DNA of 15,466 nucleotides from Acidobacteriota bacterium (GCA_012963185.1 DTWD01000377.1:1-15466); one strand, 5' to 3'; positions 7,474 through 15,438 are shown, numbered from the stretch's first letter. Program-made: numbers and translations. Notes: a model not told the origin generated them from the sequence alone.

Positions 7474-7938
7474 ATGAAAGCAAAAATTTTAAAGCGGTTT
7501 GAGGACGAGATACAAACGCTCAACCGTGAATTGAAACACGATCTTCCGAAGGAGATTCAGATAGCGCGTGAGCATGGTGATCTCCGAGAGAATGCAGAGT
7601 ACCAAGCTGCGAAGGAAAGGCAGCGGCTGGTAGAGGCTCGTATCAGCTTGCTTCAGACTCGTGTGTCGGAAATCGCACTGATGAATCTTGATCGATTACC
7701 TCACGACCGGGCTGCCTTTGGCTCATGCGTTACTCTCCGTGACGAAGCCGATGCAACAGTTACATATGAACTTGTGATGCCAGAAGATGCCGATCCTGAC
7801 AAGGGCTGGATATCATCGGCGTCTCCAATTGGTCGTGCGATCATCGGCAAAGAAGAAGGCGATGAGATCACGGTCACCACGCCAAAAGGTGTGCGTGAAT
7901 TTGAGATTGTTGCCGTGGCGACGATCCACGATTCGTAG
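7474..7938 (+). CDS. greA: Transcription elongation factor GreA
   Basis: The product is 154 residues against ~158 in E. coli. GreA enters the RNA polymerase secondary channel and stimulates cleavage of backtracked RNA. The N-terminal coiled coil (residues 1-75) carries the tip GDLRENAEYQAAKERQ at 35-50, with the acidic residues D36 and E39 that act at the catalytic centre. The C-terminal FKBP-like domain has SPIGRAIIGKEEGDEITVTTPKG at 117-139, closely matching the family. The start ATG 7474 is chosen because GreA begins directly with this helix; the 14 extra upstream codons are not conserved-looking. Only a weak GAAG (7465-7468) serves as ribosome binding site. The patatin-like gene follows 12 bases after its stop. 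Confidence 0.96.
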   Translation: MKAKILKRFEDEIQTLNRELKHDLPKEIQIAREHGDLRENAEYQAAKERQRLVEARISLLQTRVSEIALMNLDRLPHDRAAFGSCVTLRDEADATVTYELVMPEDADPDKGWISSASPIGRAIIGKEEGDEITVTTPKGVREFEIVAVATIHDS

Positions 7939-7950
7939 GCACGAGCCACC

Positions 7951-9441
7951 GTGCTGCCTAACCGCCGCTATATCCCTCACTTGCGAACCGCACTGGTGCT
8001 AACAGGTACTGGCACAGCCGGTGCGTATCACGCAGGAGTTATTCGGGCTTTGCATGAGGCCGGTGTCAAGGTCGATCTCGTGGCGGGGCGCGGTATCGGT
8101 GCCGTAGGCGCTATGTTTACGGCTATCGACGGCGGCTCAGGATTATGGGAATCTGGTGGAGTATGGCGTGATACTGGCGTTAGTCGCCTATACCGGTGGC
8201 GTCGGATCCTCTGTGCGGCGTTGTGGATGGCGTCTGCAGCGGTGGCGACCTTGGTTTTGCCAATGGTGGCTTTGGTTGGTGCAGCGAGTGCCTATTCTGT
8301 CGGATATTTGTTCGAGCTGATGGGACTGGACGTTGGTACTTCAATTATTGCAGCTTATACGCGATTGGTCGATACAGCGTTTGCACCGACCGCGTTGCCG
8401 ACCTACATACCGAGGTTGATTCTTATTGCGGTGGTCACTCTTTTCGCATTGTTCTTAATCGATACTGTCTTGTCGTCGGCGCGTCGTGTTCCGAGACGCC
8501 GGGTGCGAGGAGACCTCTGGTGGCGTTTATTAGGAACACCACTTGAAGTGTCTGCAGCGGTCAAATGGTTTAGTGGTGGGTTGTGGCGGGTCATGAGCGG
8601 CGCCTCTCGAATTGAGGTGCCGGTAAATAAGGATTTGGGCGAACGGTATGCGGAGTTACTCGGGGATAACGTCGGGCAACCAGGATTTTGTGAGCTTCTC
8701 ATCGTGGCGCACGATATCGATGCTCGACGTGATATTACGTATGCTCTGTTGGCTGAACCACATCGTCAGGCTTATCTGGCTGATGTGTCAGGATCGGATG
8801 CAGAGGGTCGGTTACTTGAGGTGGTAGATCTTTCAACAGAACCGAAACGACTCGCTTTTGATGCGCTGGCCAGTTCGCTGAGTCTTCCACTCGTAACAGA
8901 ACCACATTTTGTTAGTCACGCGCCGGAAAGCGCTTGGCGCGGAGAAACGCACCGAGTATCAGATCGACTTACTTCGACGTCACGGCTTCTCGATGAAGTT
9001 GCACGGGCTGGGGCCGAGCAGGTTATTCTCGTCTCTTCCTTTCCTTCGGCACCTGGTCCTCATACGCTTGCAGTGGACCGTCACGACATACGCGGAAGGG
9101 CAGGTCAGTATTTGCTCAGTTCTGAGACGGCCGCTTTGCAGGATGCCTTGGCTAGCGTCGGGACAAGATTTCAAGCGCTGTTTCATGTGCGGCCGATGCA
9201 CAATCCAGTGGGGCCCTTTGATTTTAATGGGTGTTACGACAAAGAGTCGGACAGGCTTATTAATTTGGACGAATTAGTAAACCGTGGCTACGAGGACGGT
9301 TCTAGGCAGTTTGTTGAAGCGGTCGTTGCGGAAAGCGGCGAGCTTATCGATGTGCCGTCTGGCGAACAATCCTATGAAACGGATTCTATTTCTGAGCGAC
9401 TTGCGGCTCATGAGTATGACGTTGACGAGCAGGCAAACTAG
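7951..9441 (+). CDS. Patatin-like membrane protein lacking the catalytic Ser-Asp dyad
   Basis: The product is 496 residues from GTG 7951. The N-terminus follows the patatin fold: beta strand, then GTGTAGAYHAGVIRALHEAG (residues 19-38) in place of the usual GGGGxRGxxxxGVLxxL, then VDLVAGRGIGAVGA at 41-54. In active patatins that second segment is G-x-S-x-G; here it reads G46-R-G48-I-G50, so the nucleophile Ser is Gly. An insertion with two hydrophobic segments (about 86-122 and 154-173) and a basic stretch (RRVPRRRVRG, 178-187) suggests membrane embedding. ALASSLSLPLVTEPHF near 306-320 matches the typical patatin ASxAxPxxFxPV segment, but the DG[GA] carrying the catalytic Asp does not follow; the region reads WRGETHRVSDRL. 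VILVSS after it again fits the fold. Family membership is therefore well supported, but lipase activity is unlikely. It is probably co-transcribed with greA. Confidence 0.8.
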   Translation: MLPNRRYIPHLRTALVLTGTGTAGAYHAGVIRALHEAGVKVDLVAGRGIGAVGAMFTAIDGGSGLWESGGVWRDTGVSRLYRWRRILCAALWMASAAVATLVLPMVALVGAASAYSVGYLFELMGLDVGTSIIAAYTRLVDTAFAPTALPTYIPRLILIAVVTLFALFLIDTVLSSARRVPRRRVRGDLWWRLLGTPLEVSAAVKWFSGGLWRVMSGASRIEVPVNKDLGERYAELLGDNVGQPGFCELLIVAHDIDARRDITYALLAEPHRQAYLADVSGSDAEGRLLEVVDLSTEPKRLAFDALASSLSLPLVTEPHFVSHAPESAWRGETHRVSDRLTSTSRLLDEVARAGAEQVILVSSFPSAPGPHTLAVDRHDIRGRAGQYLLSSETAALQDALASVGTRFQALFHVRPMHNPVGPFDFNGCYDKESDRLINLDELVNRGYEDGSRQFVEAVVAESGELIDVPSGEQSYETDSISERLAAHEYDVDEQAN

Positions 9442-9507
9442 CCTATAACGGTTTTCTGTCACGACTCGTATGGCCGGTAATTGTTGGGACTGAATCGATT
9501 ACTGCGG
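9442..9507. other. Short convergent intergenic region with imperfect dyads
   Basis: These 66 bases separate the convergent stops of the patatin-like and DHH genes. TGAATCGA (9491-9498) is complementary to TCGATTCA (9522-9529, inside the DHH coding end). GTAAT/ATTAC arms also occur (9477-9481 and 9498-9502). Neither forms a compact GC-rich stem followed by a T-run, so I cannot call an intrinsic terminator. Confidence 0.3.
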
Positions 9508-10911
9508 TCAGGGCTTCTGATTCGATTCAAGGATAAACTGTGTTGCGAGATCTCCAAGTAACACTGTAATTTCATCTGTCTCTATCGTGCCGAATTTATT
9601 TTGGAATGCACCGATGGGAACGATTGCCTTAGCCATTGCTCGATGGCCACCTGCACTTCCGATGTCCTTGAACCATTTATTGACGAATGATCCAGCATGA
9701 CGCGTGTAGCCGACATTTCTGACGGAAATCACGATTTTGTCGTTCAGTTGCCCAGCAATAACCGTCCATTTAATGCCTTCGACCTGCAACAGAAAATCTG
9801 CGACATACGGAACAATGTCTTCACGAGGAATTGGTCCGAGACATGCTGCGAAGACTTGGTCCCGTATCTGGCCCTTTTGTGAGGCGTTAGTGACGTACTG
9901 GAGTCGTTCGTGTGTGATGCCAGCGCCCTCCATTTTTCTAACGAGTTGAGAGTCAGCAAGTGGATACAGGAACGTGAAGGCGTCAAGGTCACTACGATTA
10001 GTTTGTCGAGAAAGAAATAATGTATCGGATTTGATTGCATACAGTAGGGCAGTCGCGATTCGCTCGGAGACGTTGCTGTTTACCGAGCGCAGGTGATCGG
10101 TCAGGATCGTAGCTGTCGAGCCTAAATCGGATCGAATATCTTTAAAGAGTGCCTTGCTACCGGATCGCTCTGGATGATGGTCGATGACAAGGTCTACTCG
10201 ATTGAGAAGGCCGCCAAAATAGTGAGGCTGGACATCAATGGTTACGATTCGGTCAAACCGTGCCAGAGATTCTGGCGTGATTGATTCGACTTGGATGTCC
10301 AACAGGTTGGTCATTCGCTTGTTTTCAGGTCTGGTGACACCGTGAAAAGCGCCTATGATTGCAGTGGTTTTTGTGCGGTGGAGGAGGTTTCTAATGGCTA
10401 AACCGCTTGCCAGCGCATCGGGGTCTGGGTCGTTGTGCAGCAGAATTAACACACGGTCCGCGTCTTCAAAGTGGCGTTGATATTGCTGAACAAGCGAACG
10501 AGAGAGTGACCGACCGAGAGCGCTCAGGAGCGACGTTTTAGTAAGTTCAGATAGTGTGAGGATGCTTACAGTTGGGGTGGCGCTTGTATTCTTGGACGGG
10601 TCATATTTGTGGTTTCCGACAAGCAAGACATAGAACATCGATATTCCGGATCCCGCAGCAGCTTCGAGAATAGCTTGAATATTTCGACGGCCGTTATCTT
10701 CTACGATAATGCACGTGGCAGCTGTAACGTTTGCCTGAAGGTAGGTCTTGATCTGATAGGGATCACCAACTCGAGTGGGAATTCCGGCGCTGCTAAGGCG
10801 ACGCCCCTGCGGTCGTTCTTCGACTAGGAATTCAATATCAAGTGTTGGGGCTAGGGCCTCATGTAGAGTCATGACGATCAGATCGTCTTGGCAGACTGCT
10901 ACGCAATTCAT
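9508..10911 (-). CDS. DHH/DHHA1 phosphoesterase with N-terminal TrkA-N/RCK-like domain
   Basis: The product is 467 residues from ATG 10911; a GTG at 10941 would add ten. The core is a DHH-family phosphoesterase related to NrnA and RecJ, enzymes that degrade short oligonucleotides, pAp or cyclic dinucleotides with Mn2+. Motif I is HNDPDPDALASG (159-170), motif II VTIDVQPHY (223-231), and the name-giving VIDHHPE is at 242-248. The C-terminal DHHA1 domain ends with GSAGGHRAMAKA (418-429), whose GGH binds substrate phosphate. All metal ligands look intact. Residues 1-105 resemble a TrkA-N/RCK Rossmann unit: a first strand CVAVCQDDLIV, acidic LVEE at the end of strand two, AGIPTRVGDPYQIKTYLQA and a late ATCIIVEDN. 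The glycine-rich GxGxxG loop after strand one is absent, so nucleotide binding by this part is doubtful. It is divergent from the VWA gene and convergent with the patatin-like gene. Confidence 0.88.
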   Translation of the reverse strand: MNCVAVCQDDLIVMTLHEALAPTLDIEFLVEERPQGRRLSSAGIPTRVGDPYQIKTYLQANVTAATCIIVEDNGRRNIQAILEAAAGSGISMFYVLLVGNHKYDPSKNTSATPTVSILTLSELTKTSLLSALGRSLSRSLVQQYQRHFEDADRVLILLHNDPDPDALASGLAIRNLLHRTKTTAIIGAFHGVTRPENKRMTNLLDIQVESITPESLARFDRIVTIDVQPHYFGGLLNRVDLVIDHHPERSGSKALFKDIRSDLGSTATILTDHLRSVNSNVSERIATALLYAIKSDTLFLSRQTNRSDLDAFTFLYPLADSQLVRKMEGAGITHERLQYVTNASQKGQIRDQVFAACLGPIPREDIVPYVADFLLQVEGIKWTVIAGQLNDKIVISVRNVGYTRHAGSFVNKWFKDIGSAGGHRAMAKAIVPIGAFQNKFGTIETDEITVLLGDLATQFILESNQKP

Positions 10912-10927
10912 CGCAAGCTCGAAGTAT

Positions 10928-10958
10928 ATGACAGCCCACACGTGCGATGAGTTATTAT
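10928..10958 (+). promoter_or_regulatory. Possible promoter of the VWA gene
   Basis: ATGACA (10928-10933, 5 of 6 match to TTGACA) and TATTAT (10953-10958) are separated by 19 bases, somewhat long. They lie just before the ATG at 10969, in the short divergent gap with the DHH gene. Low-confidence pattern match. Confidence 0.25.
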
Positions 10959-10968
10959 TCGGAACCTA

Positions 10969-11913
10969 ATGGTCCGTTACTGGCCCGTAGCAGTTGTCGC
11001 ATTCTTGTTCTCATCTATGGCCTCGGCGTTCCAGCCGACCTTTAGTAGCGGAATTGACCTTGTCCATGTCAGTGTCACCGTACTTGGCCGCGATGGACAA
11101 CCGGTAACTGATCTCGATGCCGCCGATTTTGAATTACTGGAGGATGGAGAATTACAGCAAGTGGCATATTTCGCTCGTGGCTTGTCTAGTAACAGTGATG
11201 TGATGCCGGTACATCTCGGGTTGTTACTTGATGCCAGCGGCAGTATGGCCCAAGACGATCGGTTTCAAAAAACAGCTGCGATCAAGTTTCTTCGAGCATT
11301 GGATTATGCTGCCGATACAACGGTGGTTGATTTTGATACTGAGGTGCGGGTGGGACGGTATGGGCGTGACGGGTTTCCGCGACTGGTTGAGCGGATACGT
11401 GCCAGCCGACCCAGCGGGAATACTGCTTTGTACGATGCTCTTGGTGTCTATCTTGATGGAGCGTTCGAACAGGATGGCCGCAAGATCTTAGTCTTGTATA
11501 CCGACGGTGAGGATACGCGAAGTCAGATGTCGTTTGAGGACGCAAGAGATCTCTTGCGTGCATCCGATGTGACGGTTTACGCCATTGGCCTGCAGCGATA
11601 TCTTCGGGCTGGTTCTCGTCAACGGCAGCGGATGTTTCTTGAAGAACTGACCGACTCGACGGGGGGGCATGCCTATTTTCCTCAAGAGACTGATGAGCTT
11701 GATGGTATTTATGAACAGATTGAAGCCGAGTTGAACGCTCGATATTCCATTGGTTTCATTTCGACCAATGTTGCGACAAATGGCAGTTGGCGGCAACTGG
11801 AAGTCCGCCTTCGTTCTCAAAGTGAGGACTTGCGACGAGCCGAAATAAGATCTCGAGACGGCTACTACGCGGCCTACGTCGAGGAAGCTCCCCTGATTCC
11901 AAGTCGTCGCTGA
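10969..11913 (+). CDS. Secreted VWA-domain protein (acidobacterial VWFA-related type)
   Basis: The product is 314 residues. A signal peptide (residues 1-20, ending ASA before FQPTFSS) is followed by a short beta-rich segment reading [27 protein letters not shown] (35-60). This VxDxxGxPVxxLxxxDFxxxEDG pattern introduces the VWFA-related proteins expanded in Acidobacteria. The VWA domain (about 80-285) has a complete metal-dependent adhesion site: D88-x-S90-x-S92, T152 in GNTALYDAL and D179 in YTDGED. It should therefore bind Mg2+ or Mn2+ and a protein partner outside the cytoplasmic membrane. The C-terminal [10 protein letters not shown] and LEVRLRS segment is also usual in this family. Its ligand is unknown. 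A run of seven G (11661-11667) lies within the frame. uvrB follows directly. Confidence 0.9.
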   Translation: MVRYWPVAVVAFLFSSMASAFQPTFSSGIDLVHVSVTVLGRDGQPVTDLDAADFELLEDGELQQVAYFARGLSSNSDVMPVHLGLLLDASGSMAQDDRFQKTAAIKFLRALDYAADTTVVDFDTEVRVGRYGRDGFPRLVERIRASRPSGNTALYDALGVYLDGAFEQDGRKILVLYTDGEDTRSQMSFEDARDLLRASDVTVYAIGLQRYLRAGSRQRQRMFLEELTDSTGGHAYFPQETDELDGIYEQIEAELNARYSIGFISTNVATNGSWRQLEVRLRSQSEDLRRAEIRSRDGYYAAYVEEAPLIPSRR

Positions 11914-11945
11914 AAATGTCTCGCGGCGCATTGCCGATATCTTCG

Positions 11946-11954
11946 TGGTACGAT
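11946..11954 (+). promoter_or_regulatory. Possible extended -10 promoter of uvrB
   Basis: TGGTACGAT (TG, one base, TACGAT) lies 27 bases before the preferred uvrB start GTG 11982. It resembles the TGCTACCCT ahead of greA. No convincing -35 box is seen. If real, it makes the upstream ATG at 11916 untranslatable from this transcript and supports the shorter UvrB. Confidence 0.25.
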
Positions 11955-11981
11955 GCTTGGTTAATTATTCGCGTGAGCGTC

Positions 11982-14000
11982 GTGTCTAAGTCATCGAACA
12001 GGGACCACTTTAAACTCGTTTCTGATTTTGAACTGCGTGGCGACCAAGAGCGCGCCATTTGTGAGTTGTGCTCCGGATTAGATAGAGGCGATAGGCACCA
12101 GGTCTTACTCGGAGTAACGGGCTCCGGCAAGACGTTTACGATGGCTCACGTCGTGGCAACTGTGAACAGGCCCACGTTGGTTATGGTGCATAACAAAACG
12201 CTGGCGGCACAACTCTATCAAGAATTCAAACGGTTTTTTCCAGACAATGCTGTTGAGTACTTTGTAAGTTATTACGATTATTACCAACCAGAAGCGTATG
12301 TTCCGTCTACTGACTCCTACATCGAGAAAGAAGCCACGATTAATGAAGAGATCGATCGGATGCGACTGTCCGCAACTCGAGCGTTATTCGAACGGCGAGA
12401 TGTATTAATCGTATCGAGTGTGTCATGCATCTACGGATTAGGCTCACCCGACGCCTACTACGGCATGTTGCTGTCTCTCGAACGCGGGCAAACAATTGCG
12501 AGAGAGGCGATCCTGAGACAACTGGTTGAGATCCAGTATGAACGAAATGATCACGAGTTTACGCGCGGTGTGTTTCGAGTTCGAGGAGACATCATTGAGG
12601 TCTATCCCTCGTACGACGAAGAGGGTCTTAGGATCGAATTGTTTGGCGATGAAGTGGATAACCTGAGTAGCTTCGATCCATTGACAGGTAAGTCGGATCG
12701 TCGCCATGACAAGGTCGTTATTTTTCCGAAGTCACACTTTGTGACCCCCAGAGAACGTTCTATGCAGGCGGTTGAGTCGATAAAATCTGAGCTCAAAGAG
12801 CACCGGACTTATCTTGAGAAAAGTGGAAAATTACTAGAAGCGCAGCGGTTACATCAGCGGACGATGTTTGATCTCGAAATGATTAAAGAGATTGGATATT
12901 GCCATGGAATCGAAAACTATTCCCGGCATTTGTCTGGGCGTAGCGCTGGAGAGCCGCCGCCAACTCTGCTTGATTATTTCCCTGAGGACGCCCTGACAAT
13001 CATCGATGAAAGTCATCAAACGGTGCCACAGGTTCGTGGGATGTATCACGGTGATCGGTCACGCAAGAGTGTTTTGGTCGAACATGGGTTCCGGCTTCCA
13101 TCAGCGATTGATAATCGTCCGTTGAGTTTCGACGAATGGAGTGAGCGTATTGGTCAGGTTGTCTTTGTGTCTGCCACGCCCGGATCGTACGAACTTGAAC
13201 GGAGTGGTGGTGTTGTTGTGGAGCAAATTATTCGCCCGACTGGATTGGTTGACCCCAGTGTGGACGTCAGACCGGTCAAGGGGCAAATCGATGACTTGCT
13301 GCATGAAGTTCGTATTCGTGCAGAGCGACATGAACGGATTCTTGTAACGACCCTGACGAAGCGGATGGCTGAGGACTTAACTCAGTTTTATCATGAGTTG
13401 GGAATACGAGTTCGCTACCTTCATTCCGATATCGATACATTGGAGCGCATTGAAATCTTGCGAGATTTGCGCCGTGGGGTATTTGACGTGCTCGTGGGTA
13501 TTAATTTGCTACGGGAAGGACTCGACCTGCCGGAAGTGTCGTTGGTCGCAATCCTGGATGCGGACAAAGAGGGATTTTTGCGTTCTGCGGGCGCTCTGAT
13601 TCAAACATCAGGCAGAGCTGCTCGTAATGTGAACGGTCAAGTCATTATGTACGCGGATACGATGACTGGTTCGATGGAAAGAGCTCTTGGCGAGATGAAG
13701 CGCCGACGCGAAAGGCAAACGGCTTACAACCAGGAGCACGGCATTACGCCGGAATCGATTATCAAAGAAATTGATGGTGTTATGTCGAGTGTGTACGAAA
13801 GGGATTACGCGAGGCTTCCTGCTGCAGGAGGCCCAATGATGTCGTTTAAGACTCAATCTGAGCTTGATGAGTATGTGGCGTCGCTTTGTGTTGAAATGCG
13901 AGAGGCAGCGGCGAATCTTGATTTCGAGCAGGCCTCGAAACTGCGAGATCGGATTCGTGAGCTCCGTAAACATGAACTTGGAGTCGACCAAGCGCCGTAG
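11982..14000 (+). CDS. uvrB: Excinuclease ABC subunit B (UvrB)
   Basis: The product is 672 residues from GTG 11982, nearly identical in length to E. coli UvrB (673). UvrB is the central DNA-damage-verifying helicase-like subunit of nucleotide excision repair; it receives DNA from UvrA and recruits UvrC. Visible motifs are Walker A GVTGSGKT at 44-51, the damage-probing beta-hairpin region [15 protein letters not shown] at 94-108 with the following [10 protein letters not shown], the motif II box DESH at 342-345 and motif [11 protein letters not shown] at 541-549. A C-terminal UVR domain (about 629-664, [17 protein letters not shown]) contacts UvrC. An ATG at 11916, two bases after the VWA stop, would add 22 residues that do not look like UvrB; a GTG at 11973 is another option. 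All functional motifs are intact. Confidence 0.96.
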   Translation: MSKSSNRDHFKLVSDFELRGDQERAICELCSGLDRGDRHQVLLGVTGSGKTFTMAHVVATVNRPTLVMVHNKTLAAQLYQEFKRFFPDNAVEYFVSYYDYYQPEAYVPSTDSYIEKEATINEEIDRMRLSATRALFERRDVLIVSSVSCIYGLGSPDAYYGMLLSLERGQTIAREAILRQLVEIQYERNDHEFTRGVFRVRGDIIEVYPSYDEEGLRIELFGDEVDNLSSFDPLTGKSDRRHDKVVIFPKSHFVTPRERSMQAVESIKSELKEHRTYLEKSGKLLEAQRLHQRTMFDLEMIKEIGYCHGIENYSRHLSGRSAGEPPPTLLDYFPEDALTIIDESHQTVPQVRGMYHGDRSRKSVLVEHGFRLPSAIDNRPLSFDEWSERIGQVVFVSATPGSYELERSGGVVVEQIIRPTGLVDPSVDVRPVKGQIDDLLHEVRIRAERHERILVTTLTKRMAEDLTQFYHELGIRVRYLHSDIDTLERIEILRDLRRGVFDVLVGINLLREGLDLPEVSLVAILDADKEGFLRSAGALIQTSGRAARNVNGQVIMYADTMTGSMERALGEMKRRRERQTAYNQEHGITPESIIKEIDGVMSSVYERDYARLPAAGGPMMSFKTQSELDEYVASLCVEMREAAANLDFEQASKLRDRIRELRKHELGVDQAP

Positions 14001-14015
14001 TCACATACGATGTGA
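14001..14015 (+). repeat. Small perfect dyad TCACAT-ACG-ATGTGA after the uvrB stop
   Basis: Two 6-bp arms flank a 3-base loop directly after the uvrB TAG. No T-run follows, so it is unlikely to terminate transcription. It could form a small mRNA hairpin between uvrB and the YtxH gene. Confidence 0.35.
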
Positions 14016-14040
14016 GAAGATGTGGTCAGAGGAGGAATAT

Positions 14041-14370
14041 ATGTCTAGAGATAATGATGCACAAACAGGTCTTGTATTACTGGCTTTTGTGATGGGAGCT
14101 GTAACTGGAGCTGCAGCCGCTTTGCTCTGGGCTCCGACGACGGGTGAAGAGACGCGGCGTTATTTGAATGAACGTGCGCGTGAAGGGCGGGACCGGGCGA
14201 GCGATGCAGCGCAGCGTGGGCGCGAGTTTGTACGTCAGCAACGGGAAGAACTAGCCACAGCAGTGGACCGTGGTCGAGATGTTTACGAGCGAGCGAGGGA
14301 GCGAGCGACTGGCAGTACCATTGATAATGCGACTCATCTTGAAGATGAGTCTCCCGAGGGACAGGCGTAG
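14041..14370 (+). CDS. YtxH-domain membrane protein
   Basis: The product is 109 residues. Its ATG 14041 follows a strong ribosome binding site (AGAGGAGGAA, 14028-14037), which sets the start although the frame is open further upstream inside uvrB. Residues 9-30 form a Gly/Ala-rich membrane helix (LVLLAFVMGAVTGAAAALL). The helix is followed by WAPTTGEETRR (30-40), the hallmark LxAPxxGxETR of YtxH proteins. The rest is a highly charged helical segment rich in Arg, Glu and Ala (40-90) ending in an acidic tail. The B. subtilis relative is a general-stress protein, but the biochemical role of the family is unknown. The DUF948-like gene begins five bases after its stop, so the two are co-translated. 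Confidence 0.88.
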   Translation: MSRDNDAQTGLVLLAFVMGAVTGAAAALLWAPTTGEETRRYLNERAREGRDRASDAAQRGREFVRQQREELATAVDRGRDVYERARERATGSTIDNATHLEDESPEGQA

Positions 14371-14375
14371 CGTAA

Positions 14376-14795
14376 ATGGCTGGTTCCACGTTGTTGTTGT
14401 CGGTGATCGCGACTGCTACCGTCATTATGGCAGTCGTGCAGATTGGAGTCGTAGTATTTGCTGCGAGACTCGCGAAACGGGTCAGCCGACTTGTTGATGT
14501 TATTGAGCATGAGATTAAACCGACTCTTGCTAGAGTTGATGCGGTCAGTAGTGATGTCGCTCGGGTGACGTCATTAGCAAGTAAGCAGGCCGAACGACTG
14601 GATCAGATTACGAGTCAGCTTATCGAGAAGATTGATGAAATATTGACCGTTGCTGACCGATCCGTCTTTGCGCCGCTCAAGCAGGGAGCCGGGTTTCTTT
14701 TTGGGTTACGCGCTGCGCTCTCGGCTTTCCGAGACGAATCCACACAGTCAGAACCACCACCCTCTAGCGACAGTACTAGTTCGACTTCAGAATAA
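14376..14795 (+). CDS. DUF948-like single-helix membrane protein
   Basis: The product is 139 residues. One N-terminal membrane helix (about 4-31) is followed by a long helical, coiled-coil-like segment (35-92, with repeated Val/Leu spacing as in DVIEHEIKPTLARVDAVSSD). It ends in a Ser/Pro/Thr-rich disordered tail (PPPSSDSTSSTSE). This layout matches DUF948 proteins (B. subtilis YtxG type), which resemble the membrane-proximal part of chemoreceptors. The family call is by architecture and neighbourhood; I cannot align it here. Together with the YtxH gene it recreates the YtxG/YtxH pairing known from Bacillus, in reversed order. Confidence 0.7.
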   Translation: MAGSTLLLSVIATATVIMAVVQIGVVVFAARLAKRVSRLVDVIEHEIKPTLARVDAVSSDVARVTSLASKQAERLDQITSQLIEKIDEILTVADRSVFAPLKQGAGFLFGLRAALSAFRDESTQSEPPPSSDSTSSTSE

Positions 14796-14838
14796 CGACT
14801 TGTTTTGCAGTAGACTCGGTGTTGACGCATCGCGTTCC

Positions 14839-14864
14839 TGGTGACACTAACGGGAATGTCACCA
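14839..14864. repeat. Perfect 8-bp inverted repeat TGGTGACA-N10-TGTCACCA
   Basis: The arms are 14839-14846 and 14857-14864, with a 10-base spacer. The repeat sits in the 99-base gap between the DUF948-like gene and the secreted-protein gene, just downstream of a TTGACG (14822-14827). A 26-bp dyad with ~18-bp centre spacing between arms suits a dimeric repressor operator. It could alternatively be a hairpin that ends the upstream transcript, but only a weak T-rich run (ATTAACTTTG) follows. Confidence 0.5.
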
Positions 14865-14880
14865 TTAACTTTGTTGCGCG

Positions 14881-14888
14881 GGAGGGGG
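14881..14888 (+). promoter_or_regulatory. Ribosome binding site deciding the start of the last CDS
   Basis: GGAGGGGG lies six bases before ATG 14895. It selects that start over a GTG at 14841 in the same frame, which would place the inverted repeat inside the coding region and add 18 residues ahead of the signal peptide. Confidence 0.75.
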
Positions 14889-14894
14889 TACTTG

Positions 14895-15380
14895 ATGCAG
14901 ATTCGAATGCGAGTGCAAGGGATAGTGACGCTGGTCGGTGTTCTGGTCGTTCTTCTGAATAGCTCCAATGGATACGCGCAGCAATCAGCTGCATTAGCCG
15001 AAGAACTTGCGCAGCTTTTGAACGATGCTCAGCTGGATGCGATAGCGGCAAAAGACTCAGAGGGGACTGACCGTTATGTCGCGGCGCTAGCTTTTCCAGG
15101 CCAATTGATCGTCGTGTCGGCGCGTTACGAGGTGCCAATGTATATTGAGGCAAAGATTAGTAACGGTGAGTATCGCGAGGTCTATTTGGATCTAAATGGC
15201 GCCTCAATACCGGATACAAAGGTGTTGATTACGGATGTTGGCGCAGATGGTTTGATGAGTGGTGATGAGACTGCCGATATGGTTGATACTGGATCAGGAC
15301 CCGCTTTGTTTGATGGAGATGCGGATGCAGAAGTGCAGTATGTAAGGATGCTGAACGCTCTCATTTCTGAAGCACGTTGA
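14895..15380 (+). CDS. Small secreted protein of unknown function
   Basis: The product is 161 residues. A signal peptide (residues 1-29: Arg-rich start, hydrophobic core VTLVGVLVVLL, ending GYA-QQ) indicates export. The mature part begins with a helical segment (ALAEELAQLLNDAQLDAIAAKD). It is followed by a beta-rich domain with AALAFPGQLIVVSARYEVP and EVYLDLNGASIPDTKVLITDVGADGL, then an acidic region (GDETADMVDTGSGPALFDGDADAE) and a final helix (QYVRMLNALISEA). I associate this pattern with unnamed exported proteins of Acidobacteria, from memory only. The Asp/Gly-rich stretch could bind Ca2+, but no canonical EF-hand loop is visible. No partner gene is obvious. An 8-bp inverted repeat lies in its upstream region. 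Confidence 0.8.
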   Translation: MQIRMRVQGIVTLVGVLVVLLNSSNGYAQQSAALAEELAQLLNDAQLDAIAAKDSEGTDRYVAALAFPGQLIVVSARYEVPMYIEAKISNGEYREVYLDLNGASIPDTKVLITDVGADGLMSGDETADMVDTGSGPALFDGDADAEVQYVRMLNALISEAR

Positions 15381-15438
15381 CGGGCTAGCGTGTACTTTCC
15401 ACGTCCGGTTACACTTCGATCAGGATTAGTTTCGGGTC

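Noticed and set aside
9491..9529. TGAATCGA/TCGATTCA dyad as a bidirectional terminator
   Set aside because: The loop is 23 bases, the stem is AT-rich, no T-run follows, and one arm lies inside coding sequence.
11661..11667. Seven-G run in the VWA gene as a phase-variation tract
   Set aside because: It is short and encodes a normal Thr-Gly-Gly in the VWA domain; seven bases alone is weak evidence for switching.
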